The notes under the pieces are model-generated. The model was not told where the DNA came from, did not search any database, and was given only the letters and a program-made list of their open reading frames with translations. The translations under genes and the position numbers were made by a program. DNA of 48,652 nt from NCBI GenBank assembly GCA_014654115.1, contig JACWDO010000006.1, positions 1-48,652 of the forward strand, read 5' to 3'. The stretch comes from Pelagibacterales bacterium SAG-MED17. Lineage in GTDB: Bacteria; Pseudomonadota; Alphaproteobacteria; Pelagibacterales; Pelagibacteraceae. Within the stretch, counting starts at the first letter, position 1, and every line of letters begins with the position of its first letter. Below are positions 1 through 8,893 of this stretch, piece after piece.

Positions 1-1
1 A

Positions 2-442
2 AGGGGAGATTTAAATATAATTAAGTTAAAAGAAAAAAAAATTAACCTAATTGATGAAAGTTATAATTCTAACCCTTTATCTCTTCAATTTGCCTTAAAT
101 AAATTAAATAACTTAAATACTAAATCTAAAAGAAAATTAATTCTTTTAGGGGATATGTTGGAACTGGGCAAATATTCCAAAAAACTCCACAGAGAGGCAG
201 CTCAGTATATTAATGATGCAAAAATTGACAAAGTTTATGTATATGGCAAGGACGTTATTGAAACATTTAACAAAATTAAACCACAAAAAAGAGGAAAAAT
301 ATTAAATTCAAAAAAAGATATCTTAAACTTTATGATAAGTGATATTAAGAATGGTGAATATTTAATGATTAAAGGTTCCAACTCCACAGGTCTAAATAAA
401 TTAAGTCAAAGCTTAAAAGTAGGCAATATAAATGCTTTTTAG
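2..442 (+). CDS. murF: MurF, UDP-N-acetylmuramoyl-tripeptide--D-alanyl-D-alanine ligase (C-terminal part)
   Basis: Only the 3' part is present; the frame is open from base 2, so the start lies left of the window. MurF is the cytoplasmic ATP-dependent ligase that adds D-Ala-D-Ala to the UDP-MurNAc-tripeptide. The visible part begins in the C-terminal half with DESYNSNP followed by the LGDMLELG motif, both typical of Mur ligase C-terminal domains in MurF. The last residues (LMIKGSNSTGLNKL) match the usual GSxxxxM-type tail. An internal ATG at 155 is not a real start, because conserved MurF sequence precedes it in frame. The end overlaps mraY by 11 bases, in line with dcw operon order. Confidence 0.93.
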   Translation, partial: RGDLNIIKLKEKKINLIDESYNSNPLSLQFALNKLNNLNTKSKRKLILLGDMLELGKYSKKLHREAAQYINDAKIDKVYVYGKDVIETFNKIKPQKRGKILNSKKDILNFMISDIKNGEYLMIKGSNSTGLNKLSQSLKVGNINAF

Positions 443-1517
443 TCTATTTTCTAACTTAGTCGAAATTTTTAGTTTTCTTAATGTCTTTAAATATTTAACT
501 GTAAGAACTGGTCTATCAATGTTCACATCAATGACAGTAGTTTTTTTAGTTGGAGGACCACTTATCAATTATTTTTCTTCACGTCAGATTCATGACCCAA
601 TTAGAGAAGATGGACCTAGTGAGCATATAGTTAAAAAAATAGGAACCCCTACCATGGGAGGTTTAATGATTTTGCTAGGCATTTTCTCAGGTGTTATTCT
701 GTGGGGGGATTTTTCAAATCCTTATAATTGGTTCTTACTTTATATAGTAGGATCTTTTGGATTACTCGGAGCTTATGATGACTATCGAAAAATAAAAAAA
801 AATAATTCAAATGGCATAAGTTCTAAAACAAAGATTTCAATTCAAATTATTTTAGCATTGGTTGGAATTTTTATACTTTATTATTATAGTGGGTCTAATG
901 AACTTCGAAACCTATATTTCCCATTTTTTAAAAACGTAATAATTAATTTAGGGTGGTTTTTCATTCCATTTTATCTATTTGTTATTGTGGGGTCATCTAA
1001 TGCAGTTAACTTGACAGATGGACTAGATGGCTTAGCTACAGTGCCAGTAATATTAGTTGCAGCATGTTTTGCTTTTATTAGTTATGTAACAGGAAATATA
1101 GTTTTTTCAGGATATTTACAAATTACATATATTGAGGGTGTAGGAGAAGCATCAATTTTTTGTGGAGCAATAATAGGATCTTGTTTAGGTTTCTTATGGT
1201 TTAATGCCCCACCAGCCAAGATATTTATGGGTGACACGGGTTCCTTAGCTTTAGGAGGATCATTGGGGGCAGTTGGTATTATTACTAAACATGAAATTGT
1301 TCTTGCAATTACGGGAGGACTGTTTGTTTTAGAAGCTGTTTCGGTAATTGCTCAAGTGATCTCATTCAAACTTACTGGCAAAAGGATATTTAAAATGGCA
1401 CCGATTCACCATCATTTTGAAAAAAAAGGATGGCCAGAGTCTACTGTGGTTATTAGATTTTGGATTATATCAATTATCTTAGCGATGATAGGACTAGCAA
1501 CACTAAAATTAAGATAA
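432..1517 (+). CDS. mraY: MraY, phospho-N-acetylmuramoyl-pentapeptide transferase
   Basis: Integral membrane enzyme that transfers phospho-MurNAc-pentapeptide to undecaprenyl phosphate, giving lipid I. At 361 residues it has the normal family length. Family signatures seen: DDYRK near residue 115, NLTDGLDGLA near 193, FMGDTGSLALGG near 268 and the MAPIHHHFEKKGW loop near 320, plus about ten hydrophobic segments. These include the catalytic aspartates and the His cluster known in MraY. It overlaps murF by 11 bases, and its TAA shares a base with the murD ATG (TAATG), which suggests translational coupling inside the dcw operon. Confidence 0.97.
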   Translation: MLFSLFSNLVEIFSFLNVFKYLTVRTGLSMFTSMTVVFLVGGPLINYFSSRQIHDPIREDGPSEHIVKKIGTPTMGGLMILLGIFSGVILWGDFSNPYNWFLLYIVGSFGLLGAYDDYRKIKKNNSNGISSKTKISIQIILALVGIFILYYYSGSNELRNLYFPFFKNVIINLGWFFIPFYLFVIVGSSNAVNLTDGLDGLATVPVILVAACFAFISYVTGNIVFSGYLQITYIEGVGEASIFCGAIIGSCLGFLWFNAPPAKIFMGDTGSLALGGSLGAVGIITKHEIVLAITGGLFVLEAVSVIAQVISFKLTGKRIFKMAPIHHHFEKKGWPESTVVIRFWIISIILAMIGLATLKLR

Positions 1518-2821
1518 TGAATGAAAAACAAATTTATTTTAAAAATAGAAAAATTTTAATTTATGGTTTTGGCAAATCTGGTATTGCTTGTTTTAATTTT
1601 TTAAAAAAAAATAATATCTGCACAATTTGTGATGATAATAAAAAAAATATCCCAGTTAAGTTTAAAAAAAATTTGATAAATATTAGTAAATTATCATCTA
1701 TAAACTTTGATTTTATTGTTTTAAGTCCAGGGATAGATATCAAGAAATGTAAAATTTCCAGCTATTTGAGAAAAAATAGGTCAAAAATTATTACTGAACT
1801 TGATATATTTGCAATTAGTTATCCAAATATAAATAAAATCACAATTACAGGAACAAATGGTAAATCTACTACTTCGAAACTGCTCTACGAAGTTCTTAAA
1901 AATAGTAAAAAGGACGTCAGATTAACTGGTAATATTGGATACCCAATATTAATGGAAAAAAAAATTAAAAATAATACAATCTTTGTAATTGAGGCATCTT
2001 CTTATCAACTTGATTATAGCAAATACTTTAGGTCTAAGTATTCAATTATACTTAATTTAAATCCAGATCACTTAGAAAGGCATGGATCTTTCAAAAATTA
2101 TGCTGAAGCCAAATTTAAAATAGTGAAATCTCAAAATCAAAACGACTATTCTTTTATAGATAGTGAGAATAATTTTCTAAATAAATTACTTAAAAATAAC
2201 CAAATTAAATCGAAATTAATAAAAATTGATTATTTAAAAAATAAAAAATACTTAAGACAAATAGATAATATTTACTTCAATAATTCTAGTAACAAAAAAA
2301 ATCTCAGCTTTGTTTTAAGTATAGCTAAAGTATTAAAACTAAACATAAAAACAGTAATAAATACTGCAAATAAATTTAAAGGGTTGGATTATAGACAACA
2401 AATAATTTATAAATCAAAAAAATTATTAATCATTAACGATTCAAAATCTACTAGTTTCTCGTCAACAGTTCCATTACTTGAAAGTTATAAAAATATCTAT
2501 TGGATATTGGGAGGACTTGCTAAAAAGGGAGACAAACTCATATTAAAAAGAAAATATATTTCAAATATTAGAGCTTTTGTCTATGGAAAAGATAGAAATT
2601 TTTTTATTAAATCACTTCCAAACCAAATTTCTTATAAGTCCTCATCAACACTTAAAGACGTTATGACAAATTTAAATAATAATATTAAAAACGATTATGC
2701 TAAAAAAGTAGTTCTTTTTAGTCCTTGTGCTGCATCTTTTGATCAATTCAAAAACTTTGAAGAAAGGGGAAAGTTTTTTAATAAAATTATAAGAGTTATG
2801 CTTAAAAAAATTAAAATATGA
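1517..2821 (+). CDS. murD: MurD, UDP-N-acetylmuramoylalanine--D-glutamate ligase
   Basis: Cytoplasmic Mur ligase that adds D-glutamate to UDP-MurNAc-L-Ala. Seen: an N-terminal Rossmann-like stretch (ILIYGFGKSG), the ATP-binding P-loop TGTNGKSTTSKLL, NLNPDHLERHG in the central domain, and NDSKSTS/GGLAKKGD in the C-terminal domain. I place the start at the ATG at 1517 (MNEKQ), which shares one base with the mraY stop. The frame is open back to 1460, but that extension would be the mraY coding region. The protein is about 434 residues, normal for MurD, and very rich in Lys, Asn and Ile. Confidence 0.95.
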   Translation: MNEKQIYFKNRKILIYGFGKSGIACFNFLKKNNICTICDDNKKNIPVKFKKNLINISKLSSINFDFIVLSPGIDIKKCKISSYLRKNRSKIITELDIFAISYPNINKITITGTNGKSTTSKLLYEVLKNSKKDVRLTGNIGYPILMEKKIKNNTIFVIEASSYQLDYSKYFRSKYSIILNLNPDHLERHGSFKNYAEAKFKIVKSQNQNDYSFIDSENNFLNKLLKNNQIKSKLIKIDYLKNKKYLRQIDNIYFNNSSNKKNLSFVLSIAKVLKLNIKTVINTANKFKGLDYRQQIIYKSKKLLIINDSKSTSFSSTVPLLESYKNIYWILGGLAKKGDKLILKRKYISNIRAFVYGKDRNFFIKSLPNQISYKSSSTLKDVMTNLNNNIKNDYAKKVVLFSPCAASFDQFKNFEERGKFFNKIIRVMLKKIKI

Positions 2822-3927
2822 ATAAATATTTAGATACTTTTTATGACTGGTGGAAAAATATAGATAAATTTTTATTATTCTTAATTTTAGGTTTATTTTT
2901 ATTAGGTCTTTTCTTTTCACTAGTTTCAACTTCTCTCATAGCCTCGGACAAATTAGATACAAAATCATATTATTTTTTTTTTAAACATTCTGTTTATATA
3001 GCTTTAGCAATTGCGATTTTAATTATATTCTCTTTTTTGAATCAAAAAATTTTAACAAAACTTTCTCTCATTTTATTCTTATTTGCATTTCTAAGTTTGC
3101 TATTAGTTCCTTTTCTAGGGATTGAGGTAAAAGGATCAAAAAGATGGCTAGATTTGATATTTTTACCTAGATTTCAGCCCGTTGAGATAGTTAAACCCTT
3201 TTTTATAGTATCATTGTCATTAATGTTAACAATTCAAAATAGAAGATTATATTTTAAATACTTCTTAAGCACTTTATTAATACTTCCAATATTAATGTTG
3301 CTTGCCTATCAACCTGATATTGGTCAAACTCTTTTGATATCAATGGTTTGGTTAGCTTTAATATTTATATCTGGAATTAATATCTTTATTTTTTTTATAT
3401 TCTTTATTTTTGTTGGTTCAACTGTAGGTTATCTGGTTTTATCTGTTACAAAATTTGAATATATAAAAATTAGACTTTTTGCTTTTTTAGATTCAAATTC
3501 TGGGAATAATTATCAAGCTGAAAAAGCAAGTGATGCAATTATTAATGGTGGTTTTTTTGGAAAAGGCATTGGAGAAGGTACTCTAAATTCAAGAGTCCCT
3601 GAGGCACATACAGATTATATAGTTTCAGTTATATCAGAGGAGTTTGGTGCAATAATAGTCATTGGAATATTATTTTTATATCTAATCTTTTCTTATAGGG
3701 TAATTCAAAAAATTAATTTTGTAAATGAAGATTTATCAAAACTTATTTTAAGTGGGTGTATTTCTTTAATTTTGATACAAACTTTTATTCACGTTGGTGT
3801 TAATATAAGAATACTCCCAACTACAGGAATGACTTTACCCTTCCTAAGTTATGGCGGGTCTTCTATTGTTAGTACAGCAATTTTATCAGGATTAATTTTA
3901 AATTTAACAAAAAGAAAATTAGATTAA
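2818..3927 (+). CDS. ftsW: FtsW, SEDS-family septal peptidoglycan polymerase
   Basis: Polytopic membrane protein of the SEDS (RodA/FtsW) family, 369 residues. FtsW polymerises lipid II at the division septum together with FtsI. Visible signatures: GSKRWLDL followed by QPVEIVKPF, the AYQPDIGQ segment containing the conserved catalytic-type Asp, the EAHTDYIVSVISEEFG loop, and the C-terminal TTGMTLPFLSYGGSS. The position between murD and murG identifies it as FtsW rather than RodA. Its start overlaps the murD stop in an ATGA arrangement. Confidence 0.94.
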   Translation: MNKYLDTFYDWWKNIDKFLLFLILGLFLLGLFFSLVSTSLIASDKLDTKSYYFFFKHSVYIALAIAILIIFSFLNQKILTKLSLILFLFAFLSLLLVPFLGIEVKGSKRWLDLIFLPRFQPVEIVKPFFIVSLSLMLTIQNRRLYFKYFLSTLLILPILMLLAYQPDIGQTLLISMVWLALIFISGINIFIFFIFFIFVGSTVGYLVLSVTKFEYIKIRLFAFLDSNSGNNYQAEKASDAIINGGFFGKGIGEGTLNSRVPEAHTDYIVSVISEEFGAIIVIGILFLYLIFSYRVIQKINFVNEDLSKLILSGCISLILIQTFIHVGVNIRILPTTGMTLPFLSYGGSSIVSTAILSGLILNLTKRKLD

Positions 3928-3931
3928 ACTA

Positions 3932-5008
3932 ATGAAAAAAATACTTATAACAACGGGTGGTTCAGGTGGACATGTAATACCATCATTATGTATATATGAT
4001 GCTTTAAAAGATGATTACGAAGTAAAAATTTCTACAGATCTAAGGGGATCAAAATATATTAATAATGAGAATTATAATTATTCATTAATAGATGTACCAA
4101 ATTTATTCTCAAATTTATTATTGTTTCCATACAATTTAATAAAATTTTGTATATCTGTAATAAAATCTTATCAATTTTTGAAATTAAATAATTTTAATAT
4201 ACTAATAAGTACTGGTGGATATATGTCTCTACCTTTATGTTTAGCTGCAAATTTATTGAATATAAAAATTTATATTTTTGAACCAAATTCTGTTTTAGGA
4301 AGAGCAAACAAATTAATGCTCAGTTTTGCTGAAAAAATTATTTGTTATGATAAAAATTTAAAAGGTATTTCTGAAAAACTCTTTAATAAGATTTATTTAT
4401 TTAAACCATTACTCAGAAAAGAAATCTACAACTATCAAAAAAATAAAAAAACTACAATTACAGAAAAAAAAAAATTATTAATTATTGGAGGAAGCCAGGG
4501 TGCAAAGTTTTTTGATGAATTTATTACTAAAATTATAATTAAACTCTCAAAAACACATAAGATCCAAGTTTTACAACAAGTAATTAACCTAAATTCAAAA
4601 GAGAGTATTAAAAAATTATATCAAAAAAACGATATAGAGCATGAATTATTTGACTTTGACGATAACTTGTTAGTTAAAGCTGTTAATTATGATCTAGCTA
4701 TTACGAGATCTGGTGCATCTACAATTTCAGAATTAGGTTATTTGAATATTCCATTTGTGGCAATTCCATTTCCGTATGCTAAAGATAATCATCAATATTA
4801 CAATGCTGAATATTATGAAAAAAAAAAATCTTGTTGGTTAATTATGCAAAAAGATGTCAATGAAAAAAACTTTAAAGACTTGATGATAAAAATATTTGAA
4901 GATCAAAATGAATATTTTTCTAAAAAGAGTAATTTAATTCAACTTACTAAAGAAAATACCTGGGAAAAAAATAAATCTAAACTATTTGAGCTTATAAATG
5001 AAAATTGA
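3932..5008 (+). CDS. murG: MurG, UDP-GlcNAc:lipid I N-acetylglucosaminyltransferase
   Basis: Peripheral membrane GT28 glycosyltransferase that converts lipid I to lipid II. Seen: N-terminal G-loop TTGGSGGHVIPSL, second glycine-rich stretch GGSQGAKFFDEF near residue 188, the TRSGASTISEL UDP-GlcNAc-binding segment near 258, and PFPYAKDNHQYYNAE near 285. The length of 358 residues is normal. It starts 4 bases after the ftsW stop and overlaps murC by 11 bases, so it is in the same transcription unit. Confidence 0.96.
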   Translation: MKKILITTGGSGGHVIPSLCIYDALKDDYEVKISTDLRGSKYINNENYNYSLIDVPNLFSNLLLFPYNLIKFCISVIKSYQFLKLNNFNILISTGGYMSLPLCLAANLLNIKIYIFEPNSVLGRANKLMLSFAEKIICYDKNLKGISEKLFNKIYLFKPLLRKEIYNYQKNKKTTITEKKKLLIIGGSQGAKFFDEFITKIIIKLSKTHKIQVLQQVINLNSKESIKKLYQKNDIEHELFDFDDNLLVKAVNYDLAITRSGASTISELGYLNIPFVAIPFPYAKDNHQYYNAEYYEKKKSCWLIMQKDVNEKNFKDLMIKIFEDQNEYFSKKSNLIQLTKENTWEKNKSKLFELINEN

Positions 5009-6389
5009 TTTAGGAAAAAATGAACTTATTCATTTTGTTGGTATTGGTGGAATAGGTATGAGTGGTCTAGCATTGATTATGAATGGATTAGGTTACAAAG
5101 TTCAAGGTAGTGATATTGCTGATAACCGAAATATTGAAAGATTAAATGAAAAAAAAATAAAAGTATTTTTGAATCATAAAAAAGAGAATATAAAAAAAAT
5201 AACTGTACTTGTAATTTCCTCAGCAATAAAAAAAAATAACGCAGAATTAGTTGAGGCTATCAAAAAAAATTTACCAGTTTACACAAGAGGAGATATGTTG
5301 GGTCATATAGTATCTTTCATGAGAAATGTTGTTGTTACTGGTTCTCATGGAAAAACTACAACAACATCGTTAGTATCAAGTATTTTTACGGCAGGAAAAT
5401 TGGATCCAACAATAATTAATGGTGGCATATTAAATTCATTTGGTAATTCTGCAAAACTTGGCAAAAGTAACTGGTGCGTAACCGAGTCTGATGAGTCAGA
5501 TGGTAGTTTTTTAAAAATTCCCTTTACATACTCTATAGCAACAAATCTAGACTCCGAGCACTTAGACTTTTACAAAAATATGAATAATCTTAAAAAAAGT
5601 TTTCTAAAATTTATTGAAAAAATACCATCTATAGGCAAAGGTTTTATATGTAATGATGATCAAAATCTTAAAGCAGTTCTTAAAAACGTACAAAATAAAA
5701 ATTTTTATACATATGGTAAAAATAAAAATTCAAATTTCCAAATAATAAATATTAAGCAAACTACTAATTTTTCTAAATTCGATATTAAAATCAATATACC
5801 TAGTAAAAAAAAAATAATTAAAGGTATTAAGCTACCAATGATAGGAATCCACAATATTCAAAATGCAACCGCTGCAGCTTCTCTAGCATTTACAATTGGA
5901 TTGCCTGAAAAATATATTAAACTTGGACTATATAAATTTAAAGGAGTTCAGAGAAGGTTTTCTCATTTATTCAATCATAACAAGATAAGTTTTTATGATG
6001 ATTATGCCCATCATCCAACAGAAATAAGCTCAGTTTTAACTGGTGTTAAAAATGTCTATAAAAATAAAGAAATAGTGTGTGTTTTTCAACCTCACAGAAT
6101 TTCAAGGGTAATAAACTTAAAAAAAGAATTTTCAAAATGTTTTAAATTGGCGGATACAATTTTATTATGTCCAATTTTCACAGCTAACGAAAAACTAAAG
6201 CTGAATTTTACATATCATTCCTTTGCAAAATTAATAATAAAAAATTCTAATGTTAGGTTAATACAAGTCGACGATGAATTACAATTACAAAGATTTATAA
6301 AGCAGAATGCATTTGGTGAAAAAATTTATATAGGTATGGGTGCAGGGTCCATATCAAACTGGATGAAGAATTTAAAAAATATTTTTTAA
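4998..6389 (+). CDS. murC: MurC, UDP-N-acetylmuramate--L-alanine ligase
   Basis: First of the cytoplasmic Mur ligases, adding L-alanine to UDP-MurNAc. Seen: N-terminal HFVGIGGIGMSGLA nucleotide-binding loop, QGSDI, the P-loop VTGSHGKTTTTSL near residue 114, TESDESDGSFL, the IHNIQNATAA segment and the YDDYAHHPTEI motif near 335. The length of 463 residues is normal. It overlaps murG by 11 bases and shares a base with murB. Confidence 0.97.
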   Translation: MKIDLGKNELIHFVGIGGIGMSGLALIMNGLGYKVQGSDIADNRNIERLNEKKIKVFLNHKKENIKKITVLVISSAIKKNNAELVEAIKKNLPVYTRGDMLGHIVSFMRNVVVTGSHGKTTTTSLVSSIFTAGKLDPTIINGGILNSFGNSAKLGKSNWCVTESDESDGSFLKIPFTYSIATNLDSEHLDFYKNMNNLKKSFLKFIEKIPSIGKGFICNDDQNLKAVLKNVQNKNFYTYGKNKNSNFQIINIKQTTNFSKFDIKINIPSKKKIIKGIKLPMIGIHNIQNATAAASLAFTIGLPEKYIKLGLYKFKGVQRRFSHLFNHNKISFYDDYAHHPTEISSVLTGVKNVYKNKEIVCVFQPHRISRVINLKKEFSKCFKLADTILLCPIFTANEKLKLNFTYHSFAKLIIKNSNVRLIQVDDELQLQRFIKQNAFGEKIYIGMGAGSISNWMKNLKNIF

Positions 6390-7297
6390 TGGAAATTGAG
6401 GATATAAAAAAGTTAGGATTAAAAATTGATGGAGACATTTTTTTTGACCAGAGTATTAAAAATCTTAATTGGTTTAATATCGGAGGTAAAACTAAAATTT
6501 TTTTTAGACCAAACTCTCTTAAGGGATTAATAGAATATCTAAAACTTTATGGTTCAAGAGGTAAAATATTTATTTTAGGAAATGGATCAAATGTTTTATT
6601 TGATGATGATACATACCAAGGTACAGTAATTAAGTTAGGCAAAAGTTTCTCAAATATTACTTTATTAGATAATGAAACAATTATTGCTGGAACTGCTGTA
6701 TCGCAAAAAAAAGTCTCAGAATTTGCGAAGGATAATGGTATTTCTGGATTAGAATTTATGTCATGTATACCGGGATCCATAGGAGGTGGTATTAGAATGA
6801 ACTCAGGATGTTTTAAGAAAGAATTTAAAGATATTCTTATTTCTATTCAATTAGTTGATTTTAAAGGTTTTGTAAGAAGTATACCTGCAAATAAAATTAA
6901 TTTTAAATATAGATCAATAGAATTACCTGCTGATTTAATATTTTTAAGCGCTACTTTTAAAGGAAAAGAAAAAGATAGTGCAGAAATAAATAATTATATG
7001 AATGAGCTGAATACAACTAAAAATATGGCTCAACCAACCAAAATTAAAACAAGTGGTAGTACTTTTAAAAATCCTATAAATCAAACTGATAAAAAGGTTT
7101 GGGAGCTAATTAGATCAAGTGTTCCTAATGAAACAAGTTATGGAGATGCAATTATATCAGAGAAACATGCTAATTTTTTTGTCAATAAAAAAAATGCAAA
7201 ATCTGTAGATATGAAGTCTTTAATTAATTTTGTAAAAAAGAAAGTCAAAGACCATACAGGTGTAAAGTTAGAATTAGAAATTGTGGTAGTTGAATAA
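6389..7297 (+). CDS. murB: MurB, UDP-N-acetylenolpyruvoylglucosamine reductase
   Basis: FAD-dependent NADPH reductase that produces UDP-MurNAc. Seen: NWFNIGGKTKIFFRP at the FAD-domain start, LGNGSNVLF, the CIPGSIGGGIRMNSG motif near residue 135, YRSIELP, SGSTFKNP and a C-terminal VFVN-like patch (ISEKHANFFVN). At 302 residues, with the Ser proton donor in SGSTFKNP and no extra C-terminal insertion, it resembles type II MurB, an assignment I infer from length. It shares one base with both murC and ddl. Confidence 0.95.
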   Translation: MEIEDIKKLGLKIDGDIFFDQSIKNLNWFNIGGKTKIFFRPNSLKGLIEYLKLYGSRGKIFILGNGSNVLFDDDTYQGTVIKLGKSFSNITLLDNETIIAGTAVSQKKVSEFAKDNGISGLEFMSCIPGSIGGGIRMNSGCFKKEFKDILISIQLVDFKGFVRSIPANKINFKYRSIELPADLIFLSATFKGKEKDSAEINNYMNELNTTKNMAQPTKIKTSGSTFKNPINQTDKKVWELIRSSVPNETSYGDAIISEKHANFFVNKKNAKSVDMKSLINFVKKKVKDHTGVKLELEIVVVE

Positions 7298-8217
7298 TGG
7301 ATAAAATTTTAATATTAGCAGGAGGATATTCTAATGAAAGACAGATCAGCTTAATAACAGCTAAAAGTGTTATTAAAGAGTTGAAAAAAGCTAAGAAATA
7401 CAATCTTTTATTAATTGAACCGGATGGAAATTTTGTTAAAAAATTAAGAAAATTTAAGCCAGATTTAGTTTTAAATCTTTTACACGGAAGATATGGAGAG
7501 GATGGTTATATCCAATCAATACTTGAATCTGAAAAAGTAAAATACACTCATTCTGGTGTTTTATCATCATCTCTAGCAATCGATAAAGAACTATCAAAAA
7601 AAATATTTATTAAAAATCATATTCTAACACCTCCATATTTTAAATTTTCATTTAAAAATAATTTTAATATTAAAACTATAATAAAAAAAATTGATAATAA
7701 TTTGAAATTCCCTGTGGTGTTAAAGCCTATTAATGAAGGATCTAGTGTAGGAGTATACATTAGTAACAAAAAAAATTTTAATAGAAACTTGATGAAATTG
7801 GAGAAATTTAAAGAAGTTTTAATTGAAAAATACATACCTGGAAGAGAGATCCAAGCTGCAATCTTAGGTAATAAAAAACTAGGCATAATAGAGTTAAAGC
7901 CCAAAAGAAAGTTTTATGATTATAAAGCTAAGTATAGCGAAAGCGCTAAAACAGAGCATATAATTCCAGTTAATATAAGTTCTAAAAATTACAATAATGT
8001 CAACTCTATAGCTATGAAAGCACATAAACTATTAAAATGTAGGGGTGTGTCTAGGTCAGATTTTAGATTCTTTAACAATAAATTTTATCTATTAGAGTTA
8101 AATACTCAGCCTGGTATGACATCTTTATCTTTAGTACCTGAAATTGCTAGATATAGAAATATCAGTTTTATGCAACTTGTAGAAGAAATAATGAATGATG
8201 CATCCATCAATAAGTAA
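7297..8217 (+). CDS. ddl: D-alanine--D-alanine ligase
   Basis: ATP-grasp enzyme that makes the D-Ala-D-Ala dipeptide used by MurF. Seen: N-terminal LAGGYSNERQISL, LLHGRYGEDGYIQ, the ATP-binding KPINEGSSVGVYI near residue 145, EKYIPGREIQAAI, and the metal-binding tail FYLLELNTQPGMTSLSLVPE. The length of 306 residues is normal. The gene sits at the usual dcw position between murB and ftsQ, overlapping ftsQ by 23 bases. Confidence 0.95.
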   Translation: MDKILILAGGYSNERQISLITAKSVIKELKKAKKYNLLLIEPDGNFVKKLRKFKPDLVLNLLHGRYGEDGYIQSILESEKVKYTHSGVLSSSLAIDKELSKKIFIKNHILTPPYFKFSFKNNFNIKTIIKKIDNNLKFPVVLKPINEGSSVGVYISNKKNFNRNLMKLEKFKEVLIEKYIPGREIQAAILGNKKLGIIELKPKRKFYDYKAKYSESAKTEHIIPVNISSKNYNNVNSIAMKAHKLLKCRGVSRSDFRFFNNKFYLLELNTQPGMTSLSLVPEIARYRNISFMQLVEEIMNDASINK

Positions 8218-8893
8218 ATATAAATTATACCTTTATTTATTCTTTTTTATTTTTTTAAGCTCAATATTTAATTTTAAATTTGTAGAAAGTTTAAAAGATA
8301 AATTTAGTTTAAAGGAAATTACTATAAGTGGAATATCCCAATATGAAAAAAAAATGATAGAAAGTGAGCTTAATAATTTTCGAAATACAAATATTTTTAA
8401 ATTAAATAAGAATAAGATTTTGGAAACAATTAACAAATTTAATTTTTTGGAAAATATATATATAAATAAAATTATACCATCTACTATCAATATAGATTTG
8501 TCTAAAACATCAATCCTTGGAAAGACATTAATAGATGGAGAAATTTTTTTTATAGGTAAAAATGGAAAGCTCATAAATTCTAATCAAATATTTGAAAATA
8601 ATAAAATCCCAATGGTGTTTGGAAAATTTAAAATGCAAGAATTTTTAAAAATATATAATATTTTAAATAGTCATCACTTAGAAGTAGCTCAAATTGAGAA
8701 GTATTATTATTTTAAAAATAGAAGATGGGACTTATTATTTTCTAATGGGATTAAATTAAAGTTACCTTCTAAAAAAATAGAGGATTCAGTAAAAATTTAC
8801 AAACAGTTATTGGATAATGATAATTTAATAAATATAAAAACTATTGATCTAAGGGTAATTGATCAAATTATATTAACAAATAAAAATGAGTAA
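8195..8893 (+). CDS. ftsQ: FtsQ, cell division protein (POTRA domain)
   Basis: A 232-residue bitopic membrane protein. A short cytoplasmic start (MMHPSISKYK) is followed by one hydrophobic segment (about residues 10-27), then a periplasmic part whose first section (FSLKEITISGISQYEK...) fits a POTRA domain and whose later section fits the FtsQ beta-domain. FtsQ links early and late divisome proteins. Sequence conservation in this family is low, so the call rests on the topology, the POTRA-like start and the ddl-ftsQ-ftsA position. The start is uncertain: two ATGs are adjacent, and both lie inside ddl. Confidence 0.88.
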   Translation: MMHPSISKYKLYLYLFFFIFLSSIFNFKFVESLKDKFSLKEITISGISQYEKKMIESELNNFRNTNIFKLNKNKILETINKFNFLENIYINKIIPSTINIDLSKTSILGKTLIDGEIFFIGKNGKLINSNQIFENNKIPMVFGKFKMQEFLKIYNILNSHHLEVAQIEKYYYFKNRRWDLLFSNGIKLKLPSKKIEDSVKIYKQLLDNDNLINIKTIDLRVIDQIILTNKNE